64,000 nucleotides of DNA, taken from positions 2,265,001 to 2,329,000 of the forward strand of contig NZ_OY781464.1 in the NCBI RefSeq assembly GCF_963676735.1, read 5' to 3'. The DNA comes from an uncultured Draconibacterium sp. (lineage in GTDB: Bacteria > Bacteroidota > Bacteroidia > Bacteroidales > Prolixibacteraceae). Position numbers and translations under genes: made by a program. This document shows, piece by piece, positions 54,266 to 63,658 of this stretch. The notes beneath the pieces are model-generated. The model saw only the letters and a list, made by a program, of their open reading frames with translations. It did not search any database and had not been told where the DNA came from. Position 1 is the first letter of the stretch. Each line of letters starts with the position of its first letter.

Positions 54266-55606
54266 ATGATACGTTCAATCCTTACCAATAAGTGGTTTAA
54301 GTTCATCACTATAGGAACACTGTACTCGTTATGGGTAATCTGGCTCGGAAGCTACCTGTGGTTCCTTGGTCTGGCCATAATTTTCGACATTTATATAACC
54401 GAAAAAGTACACTGGGCTTTCTGGAAAAAGAAAAATCCACCCAACGGAAAACAAACCAAAGTGGTAGAGTGGGTTGATGCTATTATTTTTGCCGTTATTG
54501 CGGCTACTTTTATTCGCATGTTTTTTATTGAAGCCTACACCATCCCCACCTCTTCAATGGAAAAATCGATGCTGGTTGGCGATTACCTTTTTGTAAGCAA
54601 AACGGCGTACGGGCCTAAAACACCCAATACTCCGCTATCGTTTCCTTTTGTGCACAACACCATGCCTGTTGTTGGCGGAAAATCGTATTCTGAAGCCATT
54701 ACACGGCCTTACAAAAGATTAAAAGGATTTACCACCATTAAAAACAACGATGTAGTGGTATTTCATTTCCCGGAAGGCGATACTGTTGCTTTAGGAATTC
54801 CGAACCAAAGCTATTACCAGCTTACACGTACTTACGGAAAAAGCAGGGTTTGGAGCGACAAGCGGAATTTTGGCGAAATTATTGCCCGTCCGGTGGATAA
54901 ACGAGAAAATTACATTAAACGTTGTGTGGGTATACCCGGCGATAAAATAGAAATAAAAAAAGGGCAGCTTTTTGTAAACGACCAGCCACAAGAGAAATTT
55001 GAGGGCATGCAGTTCGATTACCTGGTAAAAACCAACGGTACTGCTATAAATCCAAAAGCACTCGATAAACTTCATATTGCCGAAGACGACCGCAATACCT
55101 ACTCGAGCCAGCAATACCTGTTTCCGTTAACACAGGACGCTGCCGATAAAATAGCAGATTTTGCCAATGTTACCGAAGTTGAGAAAATTTTGGAAGAACC
55201 CGGAACCTGGGAACGTAACATTTTTCCGGCTGACAGCCGTTACCCCTGGAATGTTGATAATTTTGGACCTCTTACCATACCTGCCAAAGGAGAAACGGTA
55301 AGCCTTACCATCGACAACCTGCCGCTATACCGAAGAATAATTGATATTTACGAGGAAAACGACCTTGTAGTAAGCGGAAATGAAATAAAAATTAATGGAG
55401 AAGTGGCTAGTTCGTACACCTTTAAAATGGATTATTACTGGATGATGGGTGATAACCGCCACAATTCTGCCGACTCGCGCTACTGGGGCTTTGTACCGGA
55501 AGACCACGTGGTTGGAAAAGCTAAATTTATATGGCTTTCGCTTGACAAAGACAAAGGTTTTCCGGCAAATATCAGGTTTAAACGATTGTTTACCAGGGTT
55601 CGCTAA
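54266..55606 (+). CDS. lepB: Signal peptidase I, long Bacteroidota form
   Basis: Inner-membrane enzyme that removes signal peptides. The ATG at 54266 gives MIRSILTNKWFKFITIG and two N-terminal membrane segments (about 11-45 and 70-90); an upstream in-frame start inside dapB is less likely. The nucleophile Ser97 sits in YTIPTSSMEKS and the general base Lys218 in NYIKRCVGIPGD. The C-terminal MGDNRHNSADSRYWG and GKAKFIWLS are standard. At 446 residues it is much longer than the E. coli enzyme; the extra length lies between the Ser and Lys boxes and between the Lys and GDNR boxes. It ends at a terminator. Confidence 0.95.
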   Translation: MIRSILTNKWFKFITIGTLYSLWVIWLGSYLWFLGLAIIFDIYITEKVHWAFWKKKNPPNGKQTKVVEWVDAIIFAVIAATFIRMFFIEAYTIPTSSMEKSMLVGDYLFVSKTAYGPKTPNTPLSFPFVHNTMPVVGGKSYSEAITRPYKRLKGFTTIKNNDVVVFHFPEGDTVALGIPNQSYYQLTRTYGKSRVWSDKRNFGEIIARPVDKRENYIKRCVGIPGDKIEIKKGQLFVNDQPQEKFEGMQFDYLVKTNGTAINPKALDKLHIAEDDRNTYSSQQYLFPLTQDAADKIADFANVTEVEKILEEPGTWERNIFPADSRYPWNVDNFGPLTIPAKGETVSLTIDNLPLYRRIIDIYEENDLVVSGNEIKINGEVASSYTFKMDYYWMMGDNRHNSADSRYWGFVPEDHVVGKAKFIWLSLDKDKGFPANIRFKRLFTRVR

Positions 55607-55685
55607 AAAAACAACTTGTGGGCAACTTTAATAAGAAGCACTTATCTTCTTTTTGTTCCACAATGTGAAAAGAAAATATTCGTTT

Positions 55686-55717
55686 AAGGATAATAGGAAA
55701 CTGTTATCCTTTTTTTA
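55686..55717 (+). terminator. Terminator after lepB
   Basis: An 11-bp stem AAGGATAATAG / CTGTTATCCTT (55686-55696, 55701-55711; one T-G wobble) with a GAAA tetraloop and T residues to 55717. It is 80 bases after lepB and before the LapA-like gene. Confidence 0.85.
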
Positions 55718-55750
55718 TAATTTAGGATTACATTTTGTAAATCACATCGT

Positions 55751-56101
55751 ATGCAATTAGTTATTGTAATTCTTCTGATTCTGGCAGTACTTCTGGTAAT
55801 TTTCACCTTACAAAATTCGATTGAAATAACCTTGAGTATCTTTTTCTGGGAAATAAAAGATGCCCCTTTGGTATTGGTACTCATCAGCTGCCTTTTTTTG
55901 GGCTACCTGTTAGCTGCTTTCTACTTTTATCCGAGGTTATGGAAACTGAAGCGCGAAAACAGGCAAATGCTTAAATTTCATACCGAATTGCAGGAACTGA
56001 AAAAAATGGAAGAAGACAGAAAAGCAGCTGAAGTAACAGACCCCGAAGGTATTGCCCTGGACGAAGATGATGATTCGGATGACACCTTTTTTAACGATTG
56101 A
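55751..56101 (+). CDS. LapA-domain (DUF1049) membrane protein
   Basis: A 116-residue protein with two membrane segments (about 2-19 and 40-60), the family signature FTLQNSIEITLSIFFWEIKDAP, a short coiled region and a very acidic tail (DEDDDSDDTFF). LapA-like proteins work in envelope lipid or LPS traffic. It overlaps the WbqC gene by four bases (ATGA). Confidence 0.82.
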   Translation: MQLVIVILLILAVLLVIFTLQNSIEITLSIFFWEIKDAPLVLVLISCLFLGYLLAAFYFYPRLWKLKRENRQMLKFHTELQELKKMEEDRKAAEVTDPEGIALDEDDDSDDTFFND

Positions 56102-56748
56102 CAATGGACAACAGCGCATTACTTTTAAGTACAGCTTATTTTGCACCTGTACATTTCTATTCGCGATACTTAAACCACAACAAGGTTTTTATTGAACAGC
56201 ACGAAAACTTTTGCAAACAAACCTACCGTAACCGCTGCCAGATTCTTGCGGCAAATGGCCCCATCGCTTTGGTTATTCCGGTAGTAAAAGGCCGCGGCCC
56301 AAAAGTTGTAATAAAAGATCTGCAAATTTCGTACGACGAGCAATGGCAGCGTAACCATTGGCAAACCATAGTTTCGGCTTACAATTCGTCGCCCTATTTT
56401 GAATTTTACCAGGATGAATTGCTTCCTTTCTTCGAGAAAAAAACGAAGTACCTGTTTGACCATAACCTAAAAATTCATGAAACAATTTGCGATTTTTTTG
56501 AACTGGAGAACAAATTAATATGCACCCAGGATTTTGAGCAAATTCCGGCAGCTACACTTAACCTGCGCGATGCCATTTCGCCCAAATTAAAAAACAGTAC
56601 AGACAAGGCATTTATCCCACAGGAATACACGCAGGTTTTTACCGAAAAATATGGTTTTATTCCTAATCTCAGCATTCTCGATTTGTTATTTAATGAGGGG
56701 CCTAACGCTTATACCATTCTTCACCAGAGCATTAACTACTTATCTTAA
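56098..56748 (+). CDS. WbqC-family protein
   Basis: A 216-residue protein with the family start LLLSTAYFAPVHFYSRYLN and QTYRNRCQILAANGPIALV. WbqC-type proteins are linked to surface polysaccharide synthesis, but their chemistry is uncertain. I use the ATG right after the overlap (MDNSALLLSTAYFAP) as the likely true start, at 56104, though 56098 is in frame. It shares the dapB-lepB-wbqC neighbourhood seen in other Bacteroidota. Confidence 0.85.
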   Translation: MTMDNSALLLSTAYFAPVHFYSRYLNHNKVFIEQHENFCKQTYRNRCQILAANGPIALVIPVVKGRGPKVVIKDLQISYDEQWQRNHWQTIVSAYNSSPYFEFYQDELLPFFEKKTKYLFDHNLKIHETICDFFELENKLICTQDFEQIPAATLNLRDAISPKLKNSTDKAFIPQEYTQVFTEKYGFIPNLSILDLLFNEGPNAYTILHQSINYLS

Positions 56749-56848
56749 AAAATGAGCTCCACCTGCTGCAAAATGAAAGTAAAAAGCATACAATTTTTTT
56801 CAATCATATATCTTCTTATTTTTACCAACTAAACCTAAAACCATTGAG

Positions 56849-57610
56849 ATGAAAAAATTTGGCCTAATTAGTTTAATTGTATTTTTTTTATTTAACCTTT
56901 CTTGTGCGCAACAGAACGAACAAGAGCAGAATCCTTTGCATATTCTTGTTTTTAGTAAAACTGCCGGTTTCCGACACAGCTCAATTTCATCGGGACTAAA
57001 AATGCTGTTTGACCAAAGTAACAAGCAAAACTGGGTAATTACCGCTACGGAAGATGCCTCAATTCTTCGCAACGATTTGCTTTCGAAAATCGACGTAGCA
57101 GTATTTTTGAACCCGACCGGAGATGCAATATGTGACGAAGGTCAGGAAGCTTTTGAGCATTTTATGGCAAACGGAAAAGGTTTTGTTGGAATACACGCGG
57201 CTGCCGATTGCGAATATGCCTGGCCATTTTACGGGCAGCTTGTTGGTACCTACTTCCTCACCCATCCGCCGGCACAAAAAGCAACAGTACTTTTCGAAAA
57301 TTTCGATCATCCGGCAATGAAACCATTTGAAGGAATGAAAAGCTATACCACAACTGATGAGTGGTACTCGTTTAAAGAAAACCCAAGAGCCAGTGTTAAT
57401 GTACTGGCAAGGTTAGACGAAACAAGCATTACCAAATCGAAAAACGACAAGTGGAGAATGAATGACCACCCGCTAATCTGGTGGAGCGATGAGGACGGCA
57501 TTCGGTCATTTTATACCGTTTTTGGGCACACTCACGAAGCTTTTCAGGATAAACTAATAATAGAACACATTACCAATGCCATAAACTGGGCAGGTAAAAG
57601 AATTGATTAA
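56849..57610 (+). CDS. ThuA-domain lipoprotein
   Basis: A 253-residue protein with an SPII signal and lipobox LSC at Cys19, and then a complete ThuA-like fold (ILVFSKTAGFRHSSI, GIHAAADCEYAWPFYGQLVG, HPLIWW and GHTHEAF). ThuA proteins are class I glutamine-amidotransferase-like and linked to sugar use; in Bacteroidota they are common near glycan enzymes. No sugar-use gene adjoins it here. It is followed by a small membrane gene. Confidence 0.88.
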   Translation: MKKFGLISLIVFFLFNLSCAQQNEQEQNPLHILVFSKTAGFRHSSISSGLKMLFDQSNKQNWVITATEDASILRNDLLSKIDVAVFLNPTGDAICDEGQEAFEHFMANGKGFVGIHAAADCEYAWPFYGQLVGTYFLTHPPAQKATVLFENFDHPAMKPFEGMKSYTTTDEWYSFKENPRASVNVLARLDETSITKSKNDKWRMNDHPLIWWSDEDGIRSFYTVFGHTHEAFQDKLIIEHITNAINWAGKRID

Positions 57611-57645
57611 CAAAACAATAAGTTGTATGCGTTGTTCTTTCTTTC

Positions 57646-57900
57646 ATGAAAAGAAAGAATGGAAAAATTAAACTTGGAATATTTTTAATGCTATTCTCAG
57701 GTGTTTTTTTTGCGGTAACTTTGGTTATTCCTTTTTTTGATTTACCCACAAAAACAAAAGTAGCAGCTTCAACCACAAGTTTTATTTTAATGGAAGTTGT
57801 TTTTTGGGCCGGTGGATTATTGGTTGGAAAAGAATTGTTTACGAAATATAAAAAACAATTAAATCCGCTTAATTGGTTCAAAAAAAGCGAATTAAAATAA
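57646..57900 (+). CDS. Small two-segment membrane protein (transporter-suffix-like)
   Basis: An 84-residue protein with two hydrophobic segments (about 9-28 and 42-61), then a basic tail (KKQLNPLNWFKKSELK). It resembles the short domain family called transporter suffix, which can be a separate peptide or the end of a carrier. No carrier is encoded beside it. Function unknown. Confidence 0.7.
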   Translation: MKRKNGKIKLGIFLMLFSGVFFAVTLVIPFFDLPTKTKVAASTTSFILMEVVFWAGGLLVGKELFTKYKKQLNPLNWFKKSELK

Positions 57901-57933
57901 AAAAGGCTTTAAAAGAAAATTCAAAGCCTTTTT
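57901..57933. terminator. Bidirectional terminator
   Basis: AAAAGGCTTT (57901-57910) pairs with AAAGCCTTTT (57923-57932), with A/T tails on both sides, between two convergent genes. Confidence 0.85.
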
Positions 57934-57943
57934 AACCTCTTTA

Positions 57944-58546
57944 TTATAAAATTTTAAACCCTAGTGTAAGCATAAAAGTGGTTGAATTGCCACTTATTAA
58001 ATCAGGATCGTCATAAATTTTACTGGTATGTTCCACTCTTGCATCAAGGGTTAGAAATAACACATCAACCCCCAAACCGTATTGCACACCAAATAAATGC
58101 TTATTAAAAAAATCATCTTTCAAAAACTCATTCAGTTCATCCGGGTAATTCGAATCGGTAACAAAATTAAAAACAGGGCCGCCCATAATGTGCAGGTCTA
58201 AAACAGAGCTTTTTACAATTTTATAACCTAAAAGTAGCGGCACATCAATGGTTTTATAATCGAATCCTCCTGTTAAAGTTATTATATCAAAAGGATCATC
58301 GTACGATAAATCGCCACCCTTTTTACTAAAATACACTTCGGGCTGAATGTACAAGCGGCCAAATCCTACTCGCCCAAATGCCCCCCAATGTAGTTTTGTA
58401 ATTGCATCTGAGTTAAGGTCGAATTCCCCATCCAGACTCATATTTGAATAATTCACACCGGCTTTTAGTCCCAGGTCGAAAACAGGTTGGGCAAATCCAA
58501 CTGTTGAAAATAGAATAAACAGAGACGCAAAAAAAAGACGTTTCAT
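57944..58546 (-). CDS. Outer-membrane beta-barrel protein (PorT/OMP_b-brl type)
   Basis: A 200-residue protein with a signal peptide (ending VGFAQ) and the typical small-barrel start FDLGLKAGVNYSNMSLDGEF. Repeated aromatic strands include YIQPEVYFSKKGG. It ends MLTLGFKIL. Such eight-strand barrels are abundant in Bacteroidota; the name PorT is used loosely and a T9SS role is not implied. It is monocistronic and convergent with the small membrane gene. Confidence 0.8.
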   Translation of the reverse strand: MKRLFFASLFILFSTVGFAQPVFDLGLKAGVNYSNMSLDGEFDLNSDAITKLHWGAFGRVGFGRLYIQPEVYFSKKGGDLSYDDPFDIITLTGGFDYKTIDVPLLLGYKIVKSSVLDLHIMGGPVFNFVTDSNYPDELNEFLKDDFFNKHLFGVQYGLGVDVLFLTLDARVEHTSKIYDDPDLISGNSTTFMLTLGFKIL

Positions 58547-58692
58547 AACTTTAGTGTTTTTGTATTGTGTTTTGTTTAATAACGTTAAAATTCTATTTCA
58601 AGTATACGGAGATTTTATGAATGAACACGAACCTTTCCGCTGAAAATTCAGGCATGAAAATTGTTTGGTGTACACAAGAAAACAAAAACGCC

Positions 58693-59193
58693 ATGAGAAA
58701 AAATCGAACTTACCTGCTGATTATTTGCACAATACTCTTATTCACAGCCTGTTCCACTCCTGAATATATTCACGATACCTCAAGCTATGAACGCCAGAAA
58801 GAACTGCACAACAGTCGCGGTGGAAATGTTTTTGTTGATGTAATGTCTGGCATAGGATCTGTATTTGTTGCGGCCATGCTCGATTGCGAGGTCGATTATG
58901 TACCTTCCGATCAGGAATTTAAAAAGCTAAAACTGATAAATCCGACCAGCGATACTCTTTACGTAAATATGCTTACTGACCTGGTTTGGGACAATGAAAA
59001 TTATTGTGATTTTATGGATATTAGAATTCCACCCAAATTGCATTGTAAAGTAATGGTACCAATGCATGCAGCCTATCATTTATATTTCAGTAATACGCCA
59101 CAAAGCGATGATGACGAAATGATACAAATATACACTACCGATGTAAAACGATTCACGCTTTATCCCGGAATGACACAATCTGCGGAGAACTAA
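58693..59193 (+). CDS. Lipoprotein of unknown function
   Basis: I choose the ATG at 58693 because MRKNRTYLLIICTILLFTACST is a complete SPII signal (Cys20); an upstream in-frame start at 58621 would add 24 residues ahead of it. The 166-residue product has an Ala/Gly-rich segment (FVDVMSGIGSVFVAAMLD), and a beta-rich C-terminal part that looks like an accessory fold. I recognise no family. It has no close neighbours in an operon. Confidence 0.7.
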   Translation: MRKNRTYLLIICTILLFTACSTPEYIHDTSSYERQKELHNSRGGNVFVDVMSGIGSVFVAAMLDCEVDYVPSDQEFKKLKLINPTSDTLYVNMLTDLVWDNENYCDFMDIRIPPKLHCKVMVPMHAAYHLYFSNTPQSDDDEMIQIYTTDVKRFTLYPGMTQSAEN

Positions 59194-59280
59194 TTTTTTT
59201 TAAAAAAATATCAGGGACATAAATCTAATCATTGACATTGATATTCTCTTTTTGTAAATTGTTACATAAAAAGGGATAAG

Positions 59281-59493
59281 ATGAAAAGCAGGAGGTATAA
59301 TATTTGGGGAGTTGCAAGTGTAATTATTGTTTTAACTGCAATTGTTCTACTCTTTCCCGTGGCATCAAATAATCATAAACTTTATAGCATTGTTCTGTAC
59401 GCGTCCATAAGCATAGTAGTGTTTATGCTCCTATTTCTAATTTGGTTAAATATTTTCGCAACATCCGATAATAAAAAGCCTGTTCAAAAGTAG
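59281..59493 (+). CDS. Small two-segment membrane protein, unknown
   Basis: A 70-residue protein with two hydrophobic segments (about 8-26 and 33-56) and a short basic end. The ATG has AAAAAGGGATAAG in front, a reasonable ribosome site. No family recognised. It lies between the lipoprotein and the convergent MerR regulator. Confidence 0.6.
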   Translation: MKSRRYNIWGVASVIIVLTAIVLLFPVASNNHKLYSIVLYASISIVVFMLLFLIWLNIFATSDNKKPVQK

Positions 59494-59512
59494 AGTACTA
59501 GTTATGCAAGGC

Positions 59513-60391
59513 TTAGCCCAGGTATTTTTTAAACTCACCGGCATCCTTAACTACTTTAAAGTTCCGTGGTAATTTGGGTTCCAGTTCACGCACCTGCCAT
59601 CCGGTAATAAAAACTTTTTGCTGTTGATAAACATTTTTCAGTTTGGCCAGGTATTGTTCCAACTCCTCTTTTGGCAAAGGGCTTATAAAAGCTGTAAAAA
59701 CAAAGTCAATTTTTACGTGCAACTGCATTTTTTCCAAATCGTTAAACGGCACAAACTGACCTAAATAAATAACGTTATAACCGGCTTTTCCGGCCAAATA
59801 CGAGTAAAACAACAGGCTTAACTCATGCAATTCATTATCGGGCAAATAAAACAACATATTCTTGCCTTTGTGCATGGTAACTTCAAGCGAATCAATTGCT
59901 GCAATTAATTTCTGCCGGATCAAATGTGTTACATAATGCTCCTGTGCCGGAAAAATTGATCCAACCTGCCAGTAGGTACCAATGCGTTCAAATAATCCGA
60001 AAAATATTTTTTGCATGGCATCTTCCAATCCATATTTTTCCAGAATTTCCTGAACTAAAGAATAAAAGTTAACATTGTCAAAATTTACCATGTAAAGCAA
60101 CAGGCGGTCAACGTACGATGCATCGGTATTTTTCGATTGAGCAACATCCAGCACTGTTTCCTTAATAGTATCCTCTTCCCAAACGGCAACTTTCGATATT
60201 TTATAACCGTTGCGAACCAAAAGCGATATGTTTAACATTCGTTTTAAATCATTGTCAGTGTAATACCTTATGTTGGTATCCGTTCGTTCGGGTTTTAATA
60301 AATCGTATCTTTTTTCCCATATCCGTATGGTATGAGCTTTAATTCCTGATAACGTTTCCAGGTCTTTTATTGAATATCCCTCTGTTTTCAT
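59513..60391 (-). CDS. MerR-family regulator with B12-binding domain (CarH/LitR-like)
   Basis: I choose the ATG at 60391 (MKTEGYSIKDLETLSGIKAHTIRIWEKRYDLL), which starts directly on the MerR helix-turn-helix; an upstream in-frame start at 60463 would add 24 residues. The 292-residue product has the HTH (about 1-75), a helical cap with the light-sensing motif W-x9-EH (Trp141, Glu151, His152) and a cobalamin-binding domain. In that domain the lower ligand His189 sits in ELHELS, where CarH has ExHxxG. The third motif reads ITGWQ rather than a Gly pair. CarH proteins release DNA in light through adenosyl-B12. Target genes are not obvious here. Confidence 0.85.
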   Translation of the reverse strand: MKTEGYSIKDLETLSGIKAHTIRIWEKRYDLLKPERTDTNIRYYTDNDLKRMLNISLLVRNGYKISKVAVWEEDTIKETVLDVAQSKNTDASYVDRLLLYMVNFDNVNFYSLVQEILEKYGLEDAMQKIFFGLFERIGTYWQVGSIFPAQEHYVTHLIRQKLIAAIDSLEVTMHKGKNMLFYLPDNELHELSLLFYSYLAGKAGYNVIYLGQFVPFNDLEKMQLHVKIDFVFTAFISPLPKEELEQYLAKLKNVYQQQKVFITGWQVRELEPKLPRNFKVVKDAGEFKKYLG

Positions 60392-60450
60392 CTTAAAAAT
60401 ATTTTTGTCATTAATGGCGTTAATTATTGTGTTAACAACTGCAGGCTTTA

Positions 60451-60497
60451 TTTTGTTTAACATTGAAACTACAAATAATAAACAAAAATAAACAAAA
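60451..60497. promoter_or_regulatory. Candidate MerR/CarH-type operator repeats
   Basis: Two exact tandem copies of ATAAACAAAA (60478-60487, 60488-60497) lie one helical turn apart. An inverted copy TTTTGTTTA is at 60451-60459. All lie in the region between the MerR gene and the divergent isoaspartyl peptidase gene. Autoregulation by the MerR protein is plausible but untested. Confidence 0.4.
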
Positions 60498-60585
60498 TGC
60501 TTTATTAAAAATAATTTTGAAAGATTATGGTCTCAATTCAGTAAGGTTCTGTTTTTTCTTTCATTTTTGTATTAAAATTTCATTT

Positions 60586-61566
60586 ATGAAAAAACGAATA
60601 TTGTTTTTTGTGGCACTGTTACTTGTTTTAATTCTGCCGGCGCACGGAAAGGAATATGCCATAGTTATTCATGGCGGTGCAGGAGTAATGGCTAAGGATA
60701 AAATGAAGGAAGAAAGTAGATTGAGGTATAAAGAAAAACTTAATGAAGCGCTGATGCTAGGCGAAAAACTATTAAAAGAGGGGAAATCGGCTACTGATGT
60801 GGTGGTACAGGTGATTAATGTTTTAGAAGATTCGCCCTTGTTTAATGCCGGAAAAGGTGCAGTTTTTACACATGATGGTTTTAACGAACTTGACGCCTCT
60901 ATTATGGAAGGAAAAACATTAAATGCCGGAGCCATTGCCGGTGTTCTCGATGTTAAAAATCCGATAAATGCAGCACGCGAAGTAATGCAAAACTCAGAAC
61001 ATGTGATGTTAAGTGGCGAAGGAGCTTCAGCATTTGCCCGGCAACAAGGGCTGGAGCTGGTTCCCAATAGCTATTTTTACACCGAACGGCGCTATAAATC
61101 GTTACAACAGATACTTAAACACGAGCGCCAGAATACACCAAATGATAAAACCGGCACGGTTGGCTGCGTTGTTCTCGACAGCTATGGGAATTTATGTGCC
61201 GGAACTTCAACCGGTGGAATGACCAACAAAAAATATGGCAGAATTGGCGACTCTCCCATTATCGGAGCCGGTACCTATGCCAATAATAAAACATGTGCTG
61301 TGTCCTGCACCGGACATGGCGAATACTACATTCGGCTGGGTTTTGCACGCGACATATCGGCCATGATGGAATACCAAAACCTTAGCGTTGGCGAAGCCTG
61401 TAAAAAGGAAATTGAAAAATTAAGCGAACTGAATGGTACCGGAGGTGTTATTGCTGTTGACGTTTACGGCAACGTGGCCATGGAGTTTAACACCAGCGGA
61501 ATGTTTCGTGGATTCATTAAATCATCAGGCGAAAAAGAAATTGCTATTTTTAACGACGAAAATTAA
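60586..61566 (+). CDS. Isoaspartyl peptidase / type 2 asparaginase (Ntn hydrolase)
   Basis: Exported 326-residue Ntn hydrolase that cleaves isoaspartyl dipeptides and asparagine. The ATG at 60586 gives a clean signal peptide (MKKRILFFVALLLVLILPAHG); an upstream in-frame start would add 41 residues. HGGAG, NAGKGAVFT and ELDASIMEG are family motifs. Self-cleavage should occur before Thr191 in DKTGTVGCVVLD, giving a beta chain with CAGTSTGGMTNK and CTGHGEYYIR. It is divergent from the MerR/B12 gene. Confidence 0.92.
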   Translation: MKKRILFFVALLLVLILPAHGKEYAIVIHGGAGVMAKDKMKEESRLRYKEKLNEALMLGEKLLKEGKSATDVVVQVINVLEDSPLFNAGKGAVFTHDGFNELDASIMEGKTLNAGAIAGVLDVKNPINAAREVMQNSEHVMLSGEGASAFARQQGLELVPNSYFYTERRYKSLQQILKHERQNTPNDKTGTVGCVVLDSYGNLCAGTSTGGMTNKKYGRIGDSPIIGAGTYANNKTCAVSCTGHGEYYIRLGFARDISAMMEYQNLSVGEACKKEIEKLSELNGTGGVIAVDVYGNVAMEFNTSGMFRGFIKSSGEKEIAIFNDEN

Positions 61567-61606
61567 AAAAGCCCGTTAACCATTAGAAGGGGCAGACAGA
61601 ACTGAC

Positions 61607-63658
61607 ATGAAATTTTTATACCCTACATTTTTATTCGCCTTACTGGCCATTGCCATTCCGGTAATCATTCATCTGTTTAGCTTTAAACGCTACAAGACGG
61701 TGTACTTTAGTAATGTTAGTTTTTTAAAAGACATTAAAAAAGAATCGAAAAAAAAATCAAGACTGAAACAATTGCTCATACTGGCCGCACGTATTCTTAC
61801 CATTATTTTTTTAGTGTTTGCCTTTGCCCAGCCCTTTATTCCGGCTAATCGCGATTCGCAAAAAAGCAATCAGCAACTGGTAGCCGTTTATATTGACAAT
61901 TCATTTTCGATGAATGCCCTGTCGGAGCATGGGCAATTGCTTGAGGTCGCGCGTAACAAGGCCCTGGAGATTTGTATGGCCTACCCTCCCGGCACCAAAT
62001 TTCGGTTATTTACCAACGACTTGAATCCTAAACACCAGCATATTTTTAACAAAGAGCAGTTTATCCAACAGGTTTCAGGCATTCAGTCCAGTCCAACGGT
62101 TGTTCCCTTATCGTTAATTTACAATCGTTTTGCCAACAAAATAGAAAACGGTGCAGATAAAAACCTTTACCTGATTTCCGATTTTCAGCGCAGTATTTCC
62201 GACATTCATAATTTTTCCACTGCCGAGATTTTTAGTTACTACCTGCCACTTGTGCCCAACGAGGTCGCTAACCTTTACATCGATTCATGCTGGGTTGAAA
62301 TTCCGGCGCACCGCCTGGGACAGGAAGAAAATATGTTTGTACGGATTAAAAATGTATCGAAGCAAAATTACCAGAATTTACCGCTTAAATTATTTCTAAA
62401 CGACTCGATAAAATCGATTACCAACTTTTCGGTTGAAGCACAAAACGAAGTAGTTACAAACCTGAAATACAACAACACCAGCAGCGGCATTCAGTTAGGA
62501 AAAATTGAAATTACAGATTACCCTTTTACCCACGACAACAATTGGTACATTAGCTACTTTGTTGAACCCCGTTTAAAAGCACTTGCACTATACGATAACA
62601 ATACGGAATCGAAAGAAGGATTAAGCTACCTAAAGGCACTTTTTGCTAACGACGAATATGTTCAGCTTGATGAAATGAACCGTCAAAACCTTCAGGTTAA
62701 TAAACTTGGCGAGTACAATACTATTTTTCTGCTAAACATCGATAACTTTTCGAGCGGACTGTTAAACCAGCTCGAAACTGTTGTTTCCAACGGTACCTCA
62801 GTTACACTTTTCCCGGTTATGTTGAGGAACCCGGAGCCAATCAATAATTTTCTGTCCATTTTTAAAGCCAACCAAATCGTAAGTATCGATTCAACAAAAC
62901 AAGATATCGCATCCATTGATTTTGAGAATAAGTTTTACGCTGAAGTATTTAAAAAACGGGAGAAAAATCCTGTGCTTCCAAAAATTAACGGACACTATAG
63001 GTTCGCCGGAAGCACGCAATCTGATGAACAAACTTTACTGGCATTTCAGAATGGAGATAAAGCCTTGTCGCAAATTAATTATGGCGATGGAAAGGTATGG
63101 GTTTTTGCCTTCCCCTTAGCTAAAACAAACGAATCGTTTGCGCGCGACATACTTTTTGTTCCTACCCTTTACAATATTGTTTTAAACAGTTTGGCAAAAC
63201 AGGATATTGCATTTACTGTAGGTAAAAATACTTTTTACAATATCCCAAGAAACCGGCAAATTGATTTAAATGCCACACTTGAAATTGCCCATACTTCTTC
63301 TGAAGAAAACTTTATACCTGCTAAAAGTAACTTCGGCAGAACTGTTCGTTTAGAGTTCGACGATAAAATAAAAACCGATGGCCATTACCTGGTAAAAAAT
63401 GGCATGCAAACCATTGCCTCTTTAGCGTTCAACTTTAACCGTTTAGAGTCGGATTTACGCTATTTTAACGCCACCGAACTTGAAAACCGTTTACAAGACG
63501 CGCAATTAACCAATGCCACACTTATTCGGGAGGTTCAGCGAAATTTTACCGAAATATTTGACGATTTGCAAAATGGAAAACAGTTGTGGAAATGGTGTAT
63601 TTTGCTGGCCCTGCTGTTTATTGTTGCCGAAGTACTACTTTCGCGGTTTTGGAAATAA
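61607..63658 (+). CDS. BatA-like membrane protein with VWA-type central region
   Basis: A 683-residue inner-membrane protein with the BatA N-terminal double membrane segment (FLFALLAIAIPVIIHLFSFK and LLILAARILTIIFLVFAFAQPF). A region starting AVYIDNSFSMNAL resembles a VWA domain but has an altered MIDAS (DNSFS). A long beta-rich part follows, with a C-terminal membrane segment (CILLALLFIVAEVLLS). The usual Bat operon partners (BatB, MoxR) are absent nearby. It lies 40 bases after the peptidase gene on the same strand. Function unknown. Confidence 0.82.
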   Translation: MKFLYPTFLFALLAIAIPVIIHLFSFKRYKTVYFSNVSFLKDIKKESKKKSRLKQLLILAARILTIIFLVFAFAQPFIPANRDSQKSNQQLVAVYIDNSFSMNALSEHGQLLEVARNKALEICMAYPPGTKFRLFTNDLNPKHQHIFNKEQFIQQVSGIQSSPTVVPLSLIYNRFANKIENGADKNLYLISDFQRSISDIHNFSTAEIFSYYLPLVPNEVANLYIDSCWVEIPAHRLGQEENMFVRIKNVSKQNYQNLPLKLFLNDSIKSITNFSVEAQNEVVTNLKYNNTSSGIQLGKIEITDYPFTHDNNWYISYFVEPRLKALALYDNNTESKEGLSYLKALFANDEYVQLDEMNRQNLQVNKLGEYNTIFLLNIDNFSSGLLNQLETVVSNGTSVTLFPVMLRNPEPINNFLSIFKANQIVSIDSTKQDIASIDFENKFYAEVFKKREKNPVLPKINGHYRFAGSTQSDEQTLLAFQNGDKALSQINYGDGKVWVFAFPLAKTNESFARDILFVPTLYNIVLNSLAKQDIAFTVGKNTFYNIPRNRQIDLNATLEIAHTSSEENFIPAKSNFGRTVRLEFDDKIKTDGHYLVKNGMQTIASLAFNFNRLESDLRYFNATELENRLQDAQLTNATLIREVQRNFTEIFDDLQNGKQLWKWCILLALLFIVAEVLLSRFWK

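Noticed and set aside
58621..58692. Longer N-terminus of the unknown lipoprotein
   Set aside because: It would place 24 residues in front of a complete lipoprotein signal.
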